From Parcubacteria group bacterium GW2011_GWA2_38_13 (GTDB taxonomy: Bacteria; Patescibacteriota; Patescibacteriia; Buchananbacterales; GWA2-38-13), in contig LBUD01000008.1 of NCBI GenBank assembly GCA_000992395.1, positions 1,622 to 36,365 of the forward strand: a DNA stretch of 34,744 nt. The letters are read 5' to 3'. Position numbers and translations under genes: made by a program. Positions 23,160-30,590 of this stretch are shown piece by piece. Below the pieces are notes generated by a model that worked only from the letters and a program-made list of their open reading frames with translations, was not told the DNA's origin and did not search any database. Numbering within the stretch: the stretch's first letter is position 1; each line of letters starts with the position of its first letter.

Positions 23160-23238
23160 GAAGTAACTGGTAACCAGTAACGGGTAACGAGTAAACAGCT
23201 GTTTGAATTAGGAATCAGGAATCAGGAATTATGGAATC
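23160..23238. repeat. Heptamer arrays (AGTAAC and AGGAATC types)
   Basis: Five units AAGTAAC, TGGTAAC, CAGTAAC, GGGTAAC, GAGTAAA, then TTAGGAA, TCAGGAA, TCAGGAA, TTATGGAA. Two related heptamer families lie side by side. Confidence 0.72.
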
Positions 23239-23313
23239 TTTTTTCAATTTCTGAATTTCATAATTTCATCCATTTCTGTAATTATTCAATTGTCAAAGTG
23301 CTTTTTATTATTG

Positions 23314-23482
23314 ATTGTTGATACGCATTGTCATGCTGAACCGACATTGTCGCCCTGAATTTAATTCAGGGTCCCCCGGATAACTATGGGATCCCGAATC
23401 AAGTTCGGGATGACAAGGAGAATAGCCGGAAAGACAATATGGATCCCCGCATTCGCGAGGATGACAATAGGCAGTCAACAAT
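23314..23482. repeat. TGTCAT-type inverted-repeat element (169 bp)
   Basis: Nested termini ATTGTTGA + ATTGTCAT (left) and ATGACAAT + TCAACAAT (right), with inner hairpins CCCTGAATT / AATTCAGGG and ATCCCGAA / TTCGGGAT. It shares its ATTGTCAT ends and GGATCC words with 24134-24259. No coding frame. Confidence 0.7.
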
Positions 23483-23525
23483 TTAATACATTATAATATT
23501 TTAGCGAAAAAGTCAAATGCTTGCT

Positions 23526-23643
23526 ATCAGGAATCAGTAACTAGTAATCAGTAATCAGGATTAGGAATTAAATATTTATTAGCCCTAGTTACTGATTACT
23601 GGTTACTGATTCCTAAGTTACTATTTACCGATTACTAAATCCC
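23526..23643. repeat. Heptamer array pair (CAGTAAT type)
   Basis: Left arm: TCAGGAA, TCAGTAA, CTAGTAA, TCAGTAA, TCAGGAT. Right arm: TAGTTAC, TGATTAC, TGGTTAC, TGATTCC, then TATTTAC, CGATTAC. It is the same family as 13126-13216 and forms a fold-back. Confidence 0.75.
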
Positions 23644-23685
23644 TAAACATCCTTGACTTGTCCACAGAAAGATGTTATGGTTTGC

Positions 23686-23714
23686 TTGTATAATTATTAA
23701 GAATTATTTATAAT
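23686..23714 (+). promoter_or_regulatory. Candidate promoter for rpsU
   Basis: TTGTAT (23686-23691) and TATAAT (23709-23714) with a 17-bp spacer. The region is AT-rich, so a chance match is possible. The leader of about 75 nt contains ACACC / GGTGT (23773-23790), which can pair and partly cover the ribosome site. Confidence 0.5.
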
Positions 23715-23796
23715 ATATGTATATAGAAGAGGTGTTGATAAATACCGATTCTTTACATTATAAATAATTTAACACACCCAAAGGAGGTGTATCATA

Positions 23797-24039
23797 ATGG
23801 CAGAAATCAAACGGAAGAAAGGCGAAAGCTTTGAAAGCTTGATGAGGCGATTCAAGAAGAAAATCCAGCAAAGCGGAATTTTGTTGCAGTCGCGAAAAAT
23901 TCGTTATTTTGCGCGCGCAGAAAACCACAACAAGAGAAAAACCGATGCTCTTCGAAGAATCCGAATCACGGCCGAGAGAGAATATCTCAAAAAAATCGGC
24001 AGATTGCCTGAAGAAGAATTTAAGTTCACGAGACGCTAG
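23797..24039 (+). CDS. rpsU: 30S ribosomal protein S21 (bS21)
   Basis: An 80-residue basic protein of the small subunit. The N-terminal half (KGESFESLMRRFKKKIQQSGIL) and the YFARAENHNKRKTDALRR segment match bS21; the C-terminus is longer than in E. coli. It has a near-perfect ribosome site (AAAGGAGGTG, 7 nt upstream). It is followed by yqeY, a frequent neighbour of rpsU in other bacteria. Confidence 0.93.
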   Translation: MAEIKRKKGESFESLMRRFKKKIQQSGILLQSRKIRYFARAENHNKRKTDALRRIRITAEREYLKKIGRLPEEEFKFTRR

Positions 24040-24083
24040 AAGCTGATATGTCGCTGATGAGTACGCTGAGAGAGCGCTGAAAA

Positions 24084-24114
24084 TTTGTCCCCCGGATTTT
24101 TTTCGGGGGACAAA
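24084..24114 (+). terminator. Hairpin after rpsU
   Basis: An 11-bp perfect stem (TTTGTCCCCCG / CGGGGGACAAA) with a 9-nt loop. The T-run comes only about 12 nt later, so it is a likely but imperfect terminator. Confidence 0.6.
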
Positions 24115-24133
24115 ATAGAAAATTGTTTTTTAG

Positions 24134-24259
24134 ATTGTCATTCCCCCGACACTTCGGGGAAATCCATTACCCTTGTGTCATCCTGAGTGAAGCGAAGGAT
24201 CCCATACTATAGCGCAAAGATCCGGGGGATTCTTCGGCCATTGGCCTCAGAATGACAAT
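24134..24259. repeat. TGTCAT-type inverted-repeat element (126 bp)
   Basis: 10-bp termini ATTGTCATTC / GAATGACAAT bound a mosaic with CCCCGA..TCGGGG, GTGAAGCGAAGGATCC and GGCCATTGGCC. It is related to 23314-23482; the two bracket rpsU. Confidence 0.7.
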
Positions 24260-24307
24260 TATTGGAAAGTCTGAAGATAAAATTATATTTGTTATTCTAT
24301 ATAGATT

Positions 24308-24766
24308 ATGCCAGAAAGTATTTTAAAAAAAATTGAAGAGGAGATGATCGTCGCGATGAAAGGCAAAAAGGAAGTTGAACTTTCCACATTGAGAATGATG
24401 AAAACCGCCATTAAAAACGCGGAGATTGCAAAGAGGCCTGAAAAACTTACTGAAGATGATGAAATGAAAGTTTTAAAAAGCGAAGTGAAAAAACACCAGG
24501 ATTCCATTGATTTATTTCAAAAAGGAAACCGGCCGGATTTAGTAAAAAAGGAGGAAGAAGAATTAAAAATCGTAAAAAAATATCTTCCGCAAGATTTGGG
24601 CGATGATGAATTAAAAAAAATTATTCAAAATGTTTTAAAAAAATTAGGAGACGATACCCAGAATTTCGGAAAAGTTATGGGAGCCGTGATGAAGGAGGTT
24701 GCCGGCAAGGCGGATGGGAATAGGGTGGCTGAATTACTGAAGAAAATAGTTCAAAGTTCAAAGTGA
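24308..24766 (+). CDS. GatB/YqeY domain-containing protein
   Basis: A 152-residue all-helical protein of the YqeY family, related to the tail of GatB, which may assist tRNA-dependent amidation or bind tRNA. Family marks are the LRMMKTAIKNAEIAK helix, VLKSEVKKHQDSI, IVKKYLPQ and the C-terminal FGKVMGAVMKEVAGKADG with NRVAELLKK. The last residues (VQSSK) and the stop are encoded by the heptamer array that begins at 24748, so the native end may have been altered. Confidence 0.93.
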   Translation: MPESILKKIEEEMIVAMKGKKEVELSTLRMMKTAIKNAEIAKRPEKLTEDDEMKVLKSEVKKHQDSIDLFQKGNRPDLVKKEEEELKIVKKYLPQDLGDDELKKIIQNVLKKLGDDTQNFGKVMGAVMKEVAGKADGNRVAELLKKIVQSSK

Positions 24767-24800
24767 AAAGTTCAAAGTCGCAGTTTAAAGTTTAAAAGTT
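24748..24800. repeat. Heptamer array left of the four-helix-bundle gene
   Basis: AGTTCAA, AGTTCAA, AGTGAAA, AGTTCAA, AGTCGCA, GTTTAAA, GTTTAAA, AGTT. It contains the yqeY stop and ends at the ATG of the next gene. Its inverted counterpart is 25165-25216. Confidence 0.78.
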
Positions 24801-25172
24801 ATGGACAACCAAGAGTTTAAAAAGAAGTTAATTATTCGTTCATTTAATTTAGCTCGAAATGTTATTAAACTTGCCGATACATTTCCCCAGAAACGATCTG
24901 CCTGGATAATTATTGATCAATTGCTTCGCGCGATTACTTCCATTGGAGCTAATATTATAGAAGCTCAAGCCGCCAGCTCAAGAAAAGACTTCATCAATTT
25001 TCTCAACCATGCCCTGAAAAGTGGAAATGAAACAAAATTTTGGCTGGCTTTATCAAAAGATTTAGATGAAAAATTAATTTCTGAAATAGAAAAATATTTA
25101 AAAGAAACCGATGAAATAGTCAAAATTCTCGGTTCGGCGATAGCCACCCTTAAAGGAAAAAATAAACTTTGA
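24801..25172 (+). CDS. Four-helix-bundle protein (S23/IVP-like)
   Basis: A 123-residue protein of the family first known from intervening sequences in 23S rRNA genes and related to Avd of diversity-generating retroelements. Marks are the first helix (IIRSFNLARNVIKLA), QLLRAITSIGANIIEAQAASSRKDFINFLNHALKSGNET and a final helix. It is free-standing, with no rRNA, reverse transcriptase or variable repeat near. It is bracketed exactly by inverted heptamer arrays: the left one ends at its ATG and the right one supplies its TGA. The unit looks like a cassette. Biochemical role unknown; nucleic-acid binding is plausible for the family. Confidence 0.9.
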   Translation: MDNQEFKKKLIIRSFNLARNVIKLADTFPQKRSAWIIIDQLLRAITSIGANIIEAQAASSRKDFINFLNHALKSGNETKFWLALSKDLDEKLISEIEKYLKETDEIVKILGSAIATLKGKNKL

Positions 25173-25216
25173 ATTTTGAACTGTAATTTTGAACTTTGCA
25201 CTTTGAACTTTTAACT
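25165..25216. repeat. Heptamer array right of the four-helix-bundle gene
   Basis: AACTTTG, AATTTTG, AACTGTA, then AACTTTG, CACTTTG, AACTTTT, AACTATT. It is inverted relative to 24748-24800 and contains the stop codon of the gene it follows. Confidence 0.78.
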
Positions 25217-25244
25217 ATTGGTATAAAATATCGCTTGTCAAGCC

Positions 25245-28200
25245 ATGAAAAACAAAAAACCCACCCTTTCAAAACAATTTAAATTTTATAATAGCCCCAT
25301 TTTCGTAGTGCTTATATTTACAATACTTATGGCGGCTTTTTTTATTATCTCTTACGAAGCATCGGCGCAGATACGAGAATCTGTCACAAACGGATTTGGA
25401 TATGCGTCAAGCATGGGCCTTGGAGCCCGCGATTTGCGTACTATCATATTCGCGATAATAAATGTTTTGTTGGGATTTTTATCAATTGTCGCCGTACTTA
25501 TCATTATGTACGGCGGTTTTGTTTGGATGACATCTAAAGGAGACCCGAAACGGGTTGATGATGCAAAAAATATTTTGAAAAATGCGGTTATTGGGCTAGT
25601 GATAATTTTTCTGGCGTTTTCAATTGTGCAGTTTGTCTTCAGGTTTTTATTAGGAGCCGTGACTCCTCCAGGAGCTGGAAACGCACCTCCTCCGCCGGGC
25701 GGATGCGTGAATTGTAGCGCCTTAGGGGGTGGAATTATTGAAACAGTATTTCCTGCAAATGCTGCCCGCGACGTTCCGCGCGATACTATGATTTTTGTTA
25801 CTTTCAAAGAAGTCATCCAGACCGATACAATAATTCGGGGCGGTGGCGTGAGTGGTGATCTTATGGCTGGCGAGAATAATGTTCAAATATCTTATACTGA
25901 TCCGGTGACCAAGCTGCCGGTTGAGCTTGGGAGCGCTGATGTTGTGGCTTCATCCGGTGATAATAAGACATTTTCATTTCGTCCGGACAAATATTTGGGC
26001 GATGGAAAAAATAATATAATATATAGCGTACGGCTTGGAAAAGATATTTTGAAAGAAGGCGTGGATATTGTGGCACCGTTAGGATTTAATGATCCTGCAT
26101 TTCAAGGACCAATAAATTATTATAAATGGTGGTTTGAGGTTGGGACAAGGCTTGATCTTATCCCTCCAAAAATTAGTAATGTTGCACCGGATCCGGAAGT
26201 TACGGGGATTGCGGGAAAAGATAATTATTCGCCAGTGGCACCGGTTGCTTCATTTGCGACAATTACCGTGACGAAAGTTCCGCAGACGTATGTAGCTCCA
26301 GTTCTTCAGGGTACTGTTGATATACTATCCGGATCGGCTACCATAATTGGTACAGTAACAGAGACGCCAAAATTTGCAGGAAAATCGAACGTGAAGATTT
26401 GCTTAACGGGTGCAGCCAATCAATTTTCTATTACTCAGGTTGCCGCAGGATCGGCGAATTGCGCAGGCGTCGCGCCGGCAGTACCACTGGATTGTTTAAA
26501 CGCAACAACGCCATTAGTTGAAACCTCAATAATAGGATGCGGATTGTCCGTGAATTTTAATGAAAGTCCGGCAATTGGCAATCAATTTATTTTTTCCGTA
26601 ACAGCCGCAATTCCAGCAGACACATTACAGGTAGCAAATACCACATATACATTTGTATTAGCCGCGCCGGCAGGAAACCAAATTTTAGCCGGAGGTGGTA
26701 TAAATGGAACTGTTACAAATATTATTAATAAAATATCTTCGGTTGCCGAATCGCCTAACGTGAATGCCGAGGCGGTTGTAGGATTTGCGAATCGGATAAA
26801 GTTTGTGGCAGCTATTAAAGGAGTGTCCGGTGACTCTATCCAAATTTCTTCAAGCGCGGTCAGTGGCGATTGGATAAATCTCCCATCCCCAATTAATCTA
26901 AGCGGCGGGGTAGATGCATTAATGGGAAGAAGTATTGTTGAAATTCCCGATGAATCGCGCGATGTTATAATAAAAATTAATTTTTCAGAACCTATGTTTC
27001 CGCCAAAAATCGGCGGCGTGGTTGCAACGCAAGGTAACAATCCTGATTCAAGAGGAATGGGTCAATTGCTCGCAGGAGATTTTAGTGCCATAGAAGTATT
27101 TGCAGATCTTAATAATAATTTTGTTTCCGGCGCTAACCCGGAACCCATTGAACATGTAGCGGGTACGTGGAGAATTTCAAATAATTATAAAACAGCGGAA
27201 TTCATATCAAATTTAAGCTGTGGAATATGTCCGGATGGTCTTACTCCATGCAATAACGATACGGAATGCGGCGGCGGTGCTTGCAGTGTTGTAAAAAATT
27301 CTTGCGGTGATATTAAGAAATGTCTTCCGGTAAAAGGCGATGTCACGCATTATATTGTTCGGGTAAATACCGCCAATCTTATTAATACATGCGCAGGCTC
27401 CAATGATAATTGCAAAGACGAAAGATTTAATATTTGCGGTGCTGATAATGTTTGCGAAGACGCGGGCGGAATAAATTATCCAAAAGCAAGGGAGCCAATA
27501 GACGGAGTAGTTGATGCGGCGGCGAATTCTATGGACGGCAACAGGAATGATAACACTCAAGGACCGTTACCCGCTCCAAACACTTTTTATATTGATGTGC
27601 CAACTCTGATAAATCCTGCGCAGGGTGATAGCTATCAATGGGAATTTAATATTAATAAAACCATTGACATGACTCCTCCGGAAATTGAAGCCCGCGGGCC
27701 AGACCAGGACCAGGTGGTTTCGCCAATCTATGTGCCAAGCGCGCAATTTAATAAGCGCATGATGATGTCAACATTTAAACCCGACAATAGTTATCCCGAC
27801 GGATTATGCAATTGTGCTGTTGATGCCGATTGTGTCAGCGCAACGGACTCAAGAGATGAATATTGTGACAATACTTTTAAGGTTTGCAGAAGAAAAGATA
27901 ATGCCGAGTCGTTTTGCAGATACGATTCGCAATGCAAAAGGCCGGCATTAAAATGCAGGAATCAGGAGTATGTCACGCTAATTGATTCGTTAAAAAGAAC
28001 CGGGTATTGGATAGTGGGAGAAGATATTGATACAAATGGTGACAGTTTTGCTGATAAATCAATTATGCGCATGAATCAGACGGGCTTTATTGAAAATGCG
28101 CCTTATCATATAGATATCGGATCCGGGTTGAGAGATTACCATCAGAATTGTTTTATGCCGGGTAAGGGACCAGGATGTAATCCAACTTCCGATTTGCCGT

Positions 28201-28274
28201 TTTGTTGTTATGGCGTGCCAACAGCCCCGCTTGCAAATGGCGATTCGCCTTGCCTCCCTGCTACGAAGTCGTAA
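25245..28274 (+). CDS. Giant surface protein with pilin-like (TrbC/VirB2-like) N-terminus, paralog A
   Basis: A 1009-residue protein. Residues 18-41 are a signal helix ending ASA-Q. Residues 42-135 form a two-helix pilin-like module (VTNGFGYAS, DLRTIIF, helices about 66-90 and 112-135) of the kind seen in VirB2/TrbC-type subunits. A Pro-rich linker (140-152) leads to Ig-like SbsA-type modules (ETVFPANAARDVPRDTMIFV; SRDVIIKINFSEPM) and Cys-rich stretches near 660-760 and 850-910. It is probably anchored in the membrane with a long outer part. The end (CLPATKS) is abrupt and is followed 10 bp later by the 9-bp repeat array, so it may be truncated. It shares about 60 of 86 residues with paralog B in the pilin module. 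Confidence 0.85.
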   Translation: MKNKKPTLSKQFKFYNSPIFVVLIFTILMAAFFIISYEASAQIRESVTNGFGYASSMGLGARDLRTIIFAIINVLLGFLSIVAVLIIMYGGFVWMTSKGDPKRVDDAKNILKNAVIGLVIIFLAFSIVQFVFRFLLGAVTPPGAGNAPPPPGGCVNCSALGGGIIETVFPANAARDVPRDTMIFVTFKEVIQTDTIIRGGGVSGDLMAGENNVQISYTDPVTKLPVELGSADVVASSGDNKTFSFRPDKYLGDGKNNIIYSVRLGKDILKEGVDIVAPLGFNDPAFQGPINYYKWWFEVGTRLDLIPPKISNVAPDPEVTGIAGKDNYSPVAPVASFATITVTKVPQTYVAPVLQGTVDILSGSATIIGTVTETPKFAGKSNVKICLTGAANQFSITQVAAGSANCAGVAPAVPLDCLNATTPLVETSIIGCGLSVNFNESPAIGNQFIFSVTAAIPADTLQVANTTYTFVLAAPAGNQILAGGGINGTVTNIINKISSVAESPNVNAEAVVGFANRIKFVAAIKGVSGDSIQISSSAVSGDWINLPSPINLSGGVDALMGRSIVEIPDESRDVIIKINFSEPMFPPKIGGVVATQGNNPDSRGMGQLLAGDFSAIEVFADLNNNFVSGANPEPIEHVAGTWRISNNYKTAEFISNLSCGICPDGLTPCNNDTECGGGACSVVKNSCGDIKKCLPVKGDVTHYIVRVNTANLINTCAGSNDNCKDERFNICGADNVCEDAGGINYPKAREPIDGVVDAAANSMDGNRNDNTQGPLPAPNTFYIDVPTLINPAQGDSYQWEFNINKTIDMTPPEIEARGPDQDQVVSPIYVPSAQFNKRMMMSTFKPDNSYPDGLCNCAVDADCVSATDSRDEYCDNTFKVCRRKDNAESFCRYDSQCKRPALKCRNQEYVTLIDSLKRTGYWIVGEDIDTNGDSFADKSIMRMNQTGFIENAPYHIDIGSGLRDYHQNCFMPGKGPGCNPTSDLPFCCYGVPTAPLANGDSPCLPATKS

Positions 28275-28283
28275 AGCAATCAG

Positions 28284-28330
28284 CCCCATGTGTCCTATTA
28301 GTCTTATGCAACCTATATGTCCTATCAAGA
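28284..28330. repeat. Nonamer array upstream of the second four-helix-bundle gene
   Basis: CATGTGTCC, TATTAGTCT, TATGCAACC, TATATGTCC, TATCAAGAA: a 9-bp period with a TATNNGTCC consensus. It starts 10 bp after the stop of paralog A. Confidence 0.7.
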
Positions 28331-29033
28331 ATTGAAGTCCTACCGGCAGGCGATGGCGATTCAGGATTACACGGTTGAATTCTGCAAAATATATGTCAGT
28401 AAATTTTCAAGAACCACCGACCAGATGATTCAGGCGGCGCGCAGCGGAAAACAGAATATCGTTGAGGGCTGTTCCGTTTCAAAAACATCCCCGCAAACAG
28501 AATTAAAATTGATCGGGGTGGCAAGGGGATCGCTGGAAGAACTTTTGGAAGATTACAAGGATTTTTTGCGGCAGAAAGGGTTGGAAATTTGGAGAAAAGA
28601 CGACCCGAGGGCGGTTGAAGTGAGAAATTTAGCGTATAGGCCGGATATGACTGATAGGGCTGATAAGTCGGATATGTCTGATAAGCCTTATAGGGCCGGT
28701 GAGCCGGATAGGACTGATATGTCGAATAGGGCGGATAAGACTGATAGGGCGGATAAGGCTTGCACGACCTATACGTCTTATAAGTCCTATGAGTCCTATC
28801 AATATTATTTGAAAAATCCTGAAAGCGCAGGAAACGCGATGATAGTTCTCATTAATCAAACAAATTATTTATTAGATCAGCAAATGAAAGCCGTGAGAAA
28901 ACAAATGGAAGAAAAGGGAATTTCAAGCTTTTCCCATCAAGAAAAATTGCGCAGGATTTTAGAAGACAGGAAAAAGAAAAATGAAGAGTTCGATAAGTGG
29001 TTGAAAACCGTTGGACAAAATAAGTCAGAATAA
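28317..29033 (+). CDS. Four-helix-bundle protein with suffix domain and in-frame repeat insert
   Basis: A 238-residue protein. Residues 1-105 match the four-helix-bundle/S23-like fold (YRQAMAIQDYTVEFCKIYV, DQMIQAARSGKQNIVEG, ELKLIGVARGSLEELLEDY). A low-complexity section (about 105-162) repeats D-x-x triplets and is encoded by 9-bp DNA units of the flanking arrays. A conserved suffix follows (SAGNAMIVLINQTNYLLDQQ and helices). The two folded parts stay in frame because 9 bp is three codons. Role unknown. It separates the two giant paralogs and may have been inserted between them with its arrays. Confidence 0.85.
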   Translation: MSYQELKSYRQAMAIQDYTVEFCKIYVSKFSRTTDQMIQAARSGKQNIVEGCSVSKTSPQTELKLIGVARGSLEELLEDYKDFLRQKGLEIWRKDDPRAVEVRNLAYRPDMTDRADKSDMSDKPYRAGEPDRTDMSNRADKTDRADKACTTYTSYKSYESYQYYLKNPESAGNAMIVLINQTNYLLDQQMKAVRKQMEEKGISSFSHQEKLRRILEDRKKKNEEFDKWLKTVGQNKSE

Positions 29034-29190
29034 GCTGGATAGGTCTGATAGGACAGATAAGTCTGAATAAGACGAATAGGTCTGGTAAGTCAGAATAAGT
29101 TGGATAAGCCTTATAAATCGCATATGTCCTATAGGACTTATAAGACATATAGGTCTGATAAGTCTAATAAGACCCATAAGTCCCTAAAGC
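29034..29190. repeat. Nonamer array downstream of the second four-helix-bundle gene
   Basis: Units such as GATAGGTCT, GATAGGACA, GATAAGTCT, then CATATGTCC, TATAGGACT, TATAAGACA, TATAGGTCT, GATAAGTCT, AATAAGACC, CATAAGTCC, with a mostly strict 9-bp period. It ends 15 bp before the ATG of paralog B. Starting that gene at 29100 would translate this array. Confidence 0.75.
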
Positions 29191-29204
29191 CGGAATTTAA
29201 AAAA

Positions 29205-30590
29205 ATGAAAAAAAGAAAAATACAATTTATCGCGCTACTGCTTGCAGGGTTTTGTATTGGCATAATTTCTTTTTTTACTGTTACCGAAGTATTCGCGCAG
29301 GTAAGAACCGCCGTGACCAATGGATTCGGCTATGCCGCAGGAATGGGTTTTGGTACGCGGGATTTGCGCACCATCATATTTACTATTGTTAATGTTATTT
29401 TGGGATTTTTAGCAATTGTCGCCGTATTGATTATCGCATACGGCGGATTGGTTTGGATGACCTCGCATGGCAATGAACAGCAGGTTGAAAAAGCAAAAAA
29501 AATTCTTATCAATGCCGTAATCGGACTGGTGGTTGTTTTTCTTTCCTATTCCATAGCGTTTTTTGTTTTCAATGTTTTGATGCGGGCGACGGGCGTGGTT
29601 CCGGGAGGAGGCGCTATTGCCTGTACGGCCGGCCTTGACGCTCCGATACCTTGTCCTGAAAGTCCAGCCGGATGTTCTTGGAATCGTTTTTGTAAAGACA
29701 CAAATCCTGATTTTTATGGCGCTTGCGAAATGGATTTTGCAGACCCGGGATGTATCGCAAGCTGTACGGCGATAAATTTGACTCCGCCGCCTCCGGCTGA
29801 TCCGCAAATCAGGAACAAGGTGATAGTTGCTGAATTAAATGCGGAAGTAGATAGGGGATCGGTTTTTGCCCCAGGTGTAAATAATTTTCAGGTAACAAGG
29901 CGGGTTGTAAGAGGAGATGGGCTCATTGGCGCTTTAGGAGATGTGTGCGCCACCAATCAGGAATGTCTATCGGATAAATGTACGGGAGTGGCTTGTGATG
30001 GGAATTTTGTCCAGGGAAATATTACCTATAGTCCAAATGGTAAATTTATCAGGTTTGCGCCAGTGGTTCCTTGCGGAGCGGAAAAATGTTTTAGCGCGTT
30101 TGCGACCTATGATGTGAAATTAATTAATGGGGTTGGAGGCATCCAGTGCACCAGTGGATCTACGCTTACATGCGGAGACTGTGTTACGACATTTACAACC
30201 GGCGATGCCATTGACATTACTTCACCTACAATAATGCTTGAACCTGCAAATATCTGCGAAGGTGCCGGAGGAATTCCGCCGAACAACATTCTTTCTGCAA
30301 AAGTGAAAGATGATAGCGGAGTAACACAGGTTGATTATTCAAGCACACTCGGCGTAATTGGTTTTGATGCTCCAATTCCAAATCCGGGAGTTGAAGTATT
30401 ATCGCAGATAAATTGGTTTCCGCCTGTAGGAACTTTACCCACAAACCCAACGCTTTTGGTTACTGCAGTTGCGTTGGATGGAGACAGTCATACAGCATCT
30501 GCGCAAAGAAATTATACTATTTATAAAAATCATTGTTGTAACGGAATCCTTGATGGAAACGAGGAAGGCACGGATTGCGGAATCTTGTGA
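29205..30590 (+). CDS. Giant surface protein with pilin-like N-terminus, paralog B (first part)
   Basis: The ATG at 29205 gives a signal helix (residues 8-31, cut near FAQ), as in paralog A; an upstream in-frame ATG (29100) would add 35 residues encoded by the nonamer array. Residues 32-122 repeat the pilin-like two-helix module of A. A Gly linker leads to Cys-rich segments and an Ig-like SbsA-type module (about 200-325). The frame ends with HCCNGILDGNEEGTDCG and a TGA, where a Cys-rich motif stops short. A different frame continues at once with a TIG domain (next entry), so this and the next frame are probably one broken or mis-assembled gene. Confidence 0.8.
   Translation: MKKRKIQFIALLLAGFCIGIISFFTVTEVFAQVRTAVTNGFGYAAGMGFGTRDLRTIIFTIVNVILGFLAIVAVLIIAYGGLVWMTSHGNEQQVEKAKKILINAVIGLVVVFLSYSIAFFVFNVLMRATGVVPGGGAIACTAGLDAPIPCPESPAGCSWNRFCKDTNPDFYGACEMDFADPGCIASCTAINLTPPPPADPQIRNKVIVAELNAEVDRGSVFAPGVNNFQVTRRVVRGDGLIGALGDVCATNQECLSDKCTGVACDGNFVQGNITYSPNGKFIRFAPVVPCGAEKCFSAFATYDVKLINGVGGIQCTSGSTLTCGDCVTTFTTGDAIDITSPTIMLEPANICEGAGGIPPNNILSAKVKDDSGVTQVDYSSTLGVIGFDAPIPNPGVEVLSQINWFPPVGTLPTNPTLLVTAVALDGDSHTASAQRNYTIYKNHCCNGILDGNEEGTDCGIL

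Noticed and set aside
23658-23666. DnaA box (TTGTCCACA) as an origin of replication
   Set aside because: Only one box is seen, with no dnaA or cluster of boxes; a single match in repeat-rich DNA is weak.
24801-25172. Avd component of a diversity-generating retroelement
   Set aside because: The protein belongs to the same broad fold, but there is no reverse transcriptase, template repeat or variable repeat in the window.
13126-25216. CRISPR array
   Set aside because: The short arrays have 7-9 bp units in direct contact, without 25-37 bp repeats and unique spacers, and no cas gene is present.
29100-29204. Earlier start for giant paralog B
   Set aside because: The added 35 residues come from the 9-bp repeat array; the ATG at 29205 gives a normal signal peptide as in paralog A.
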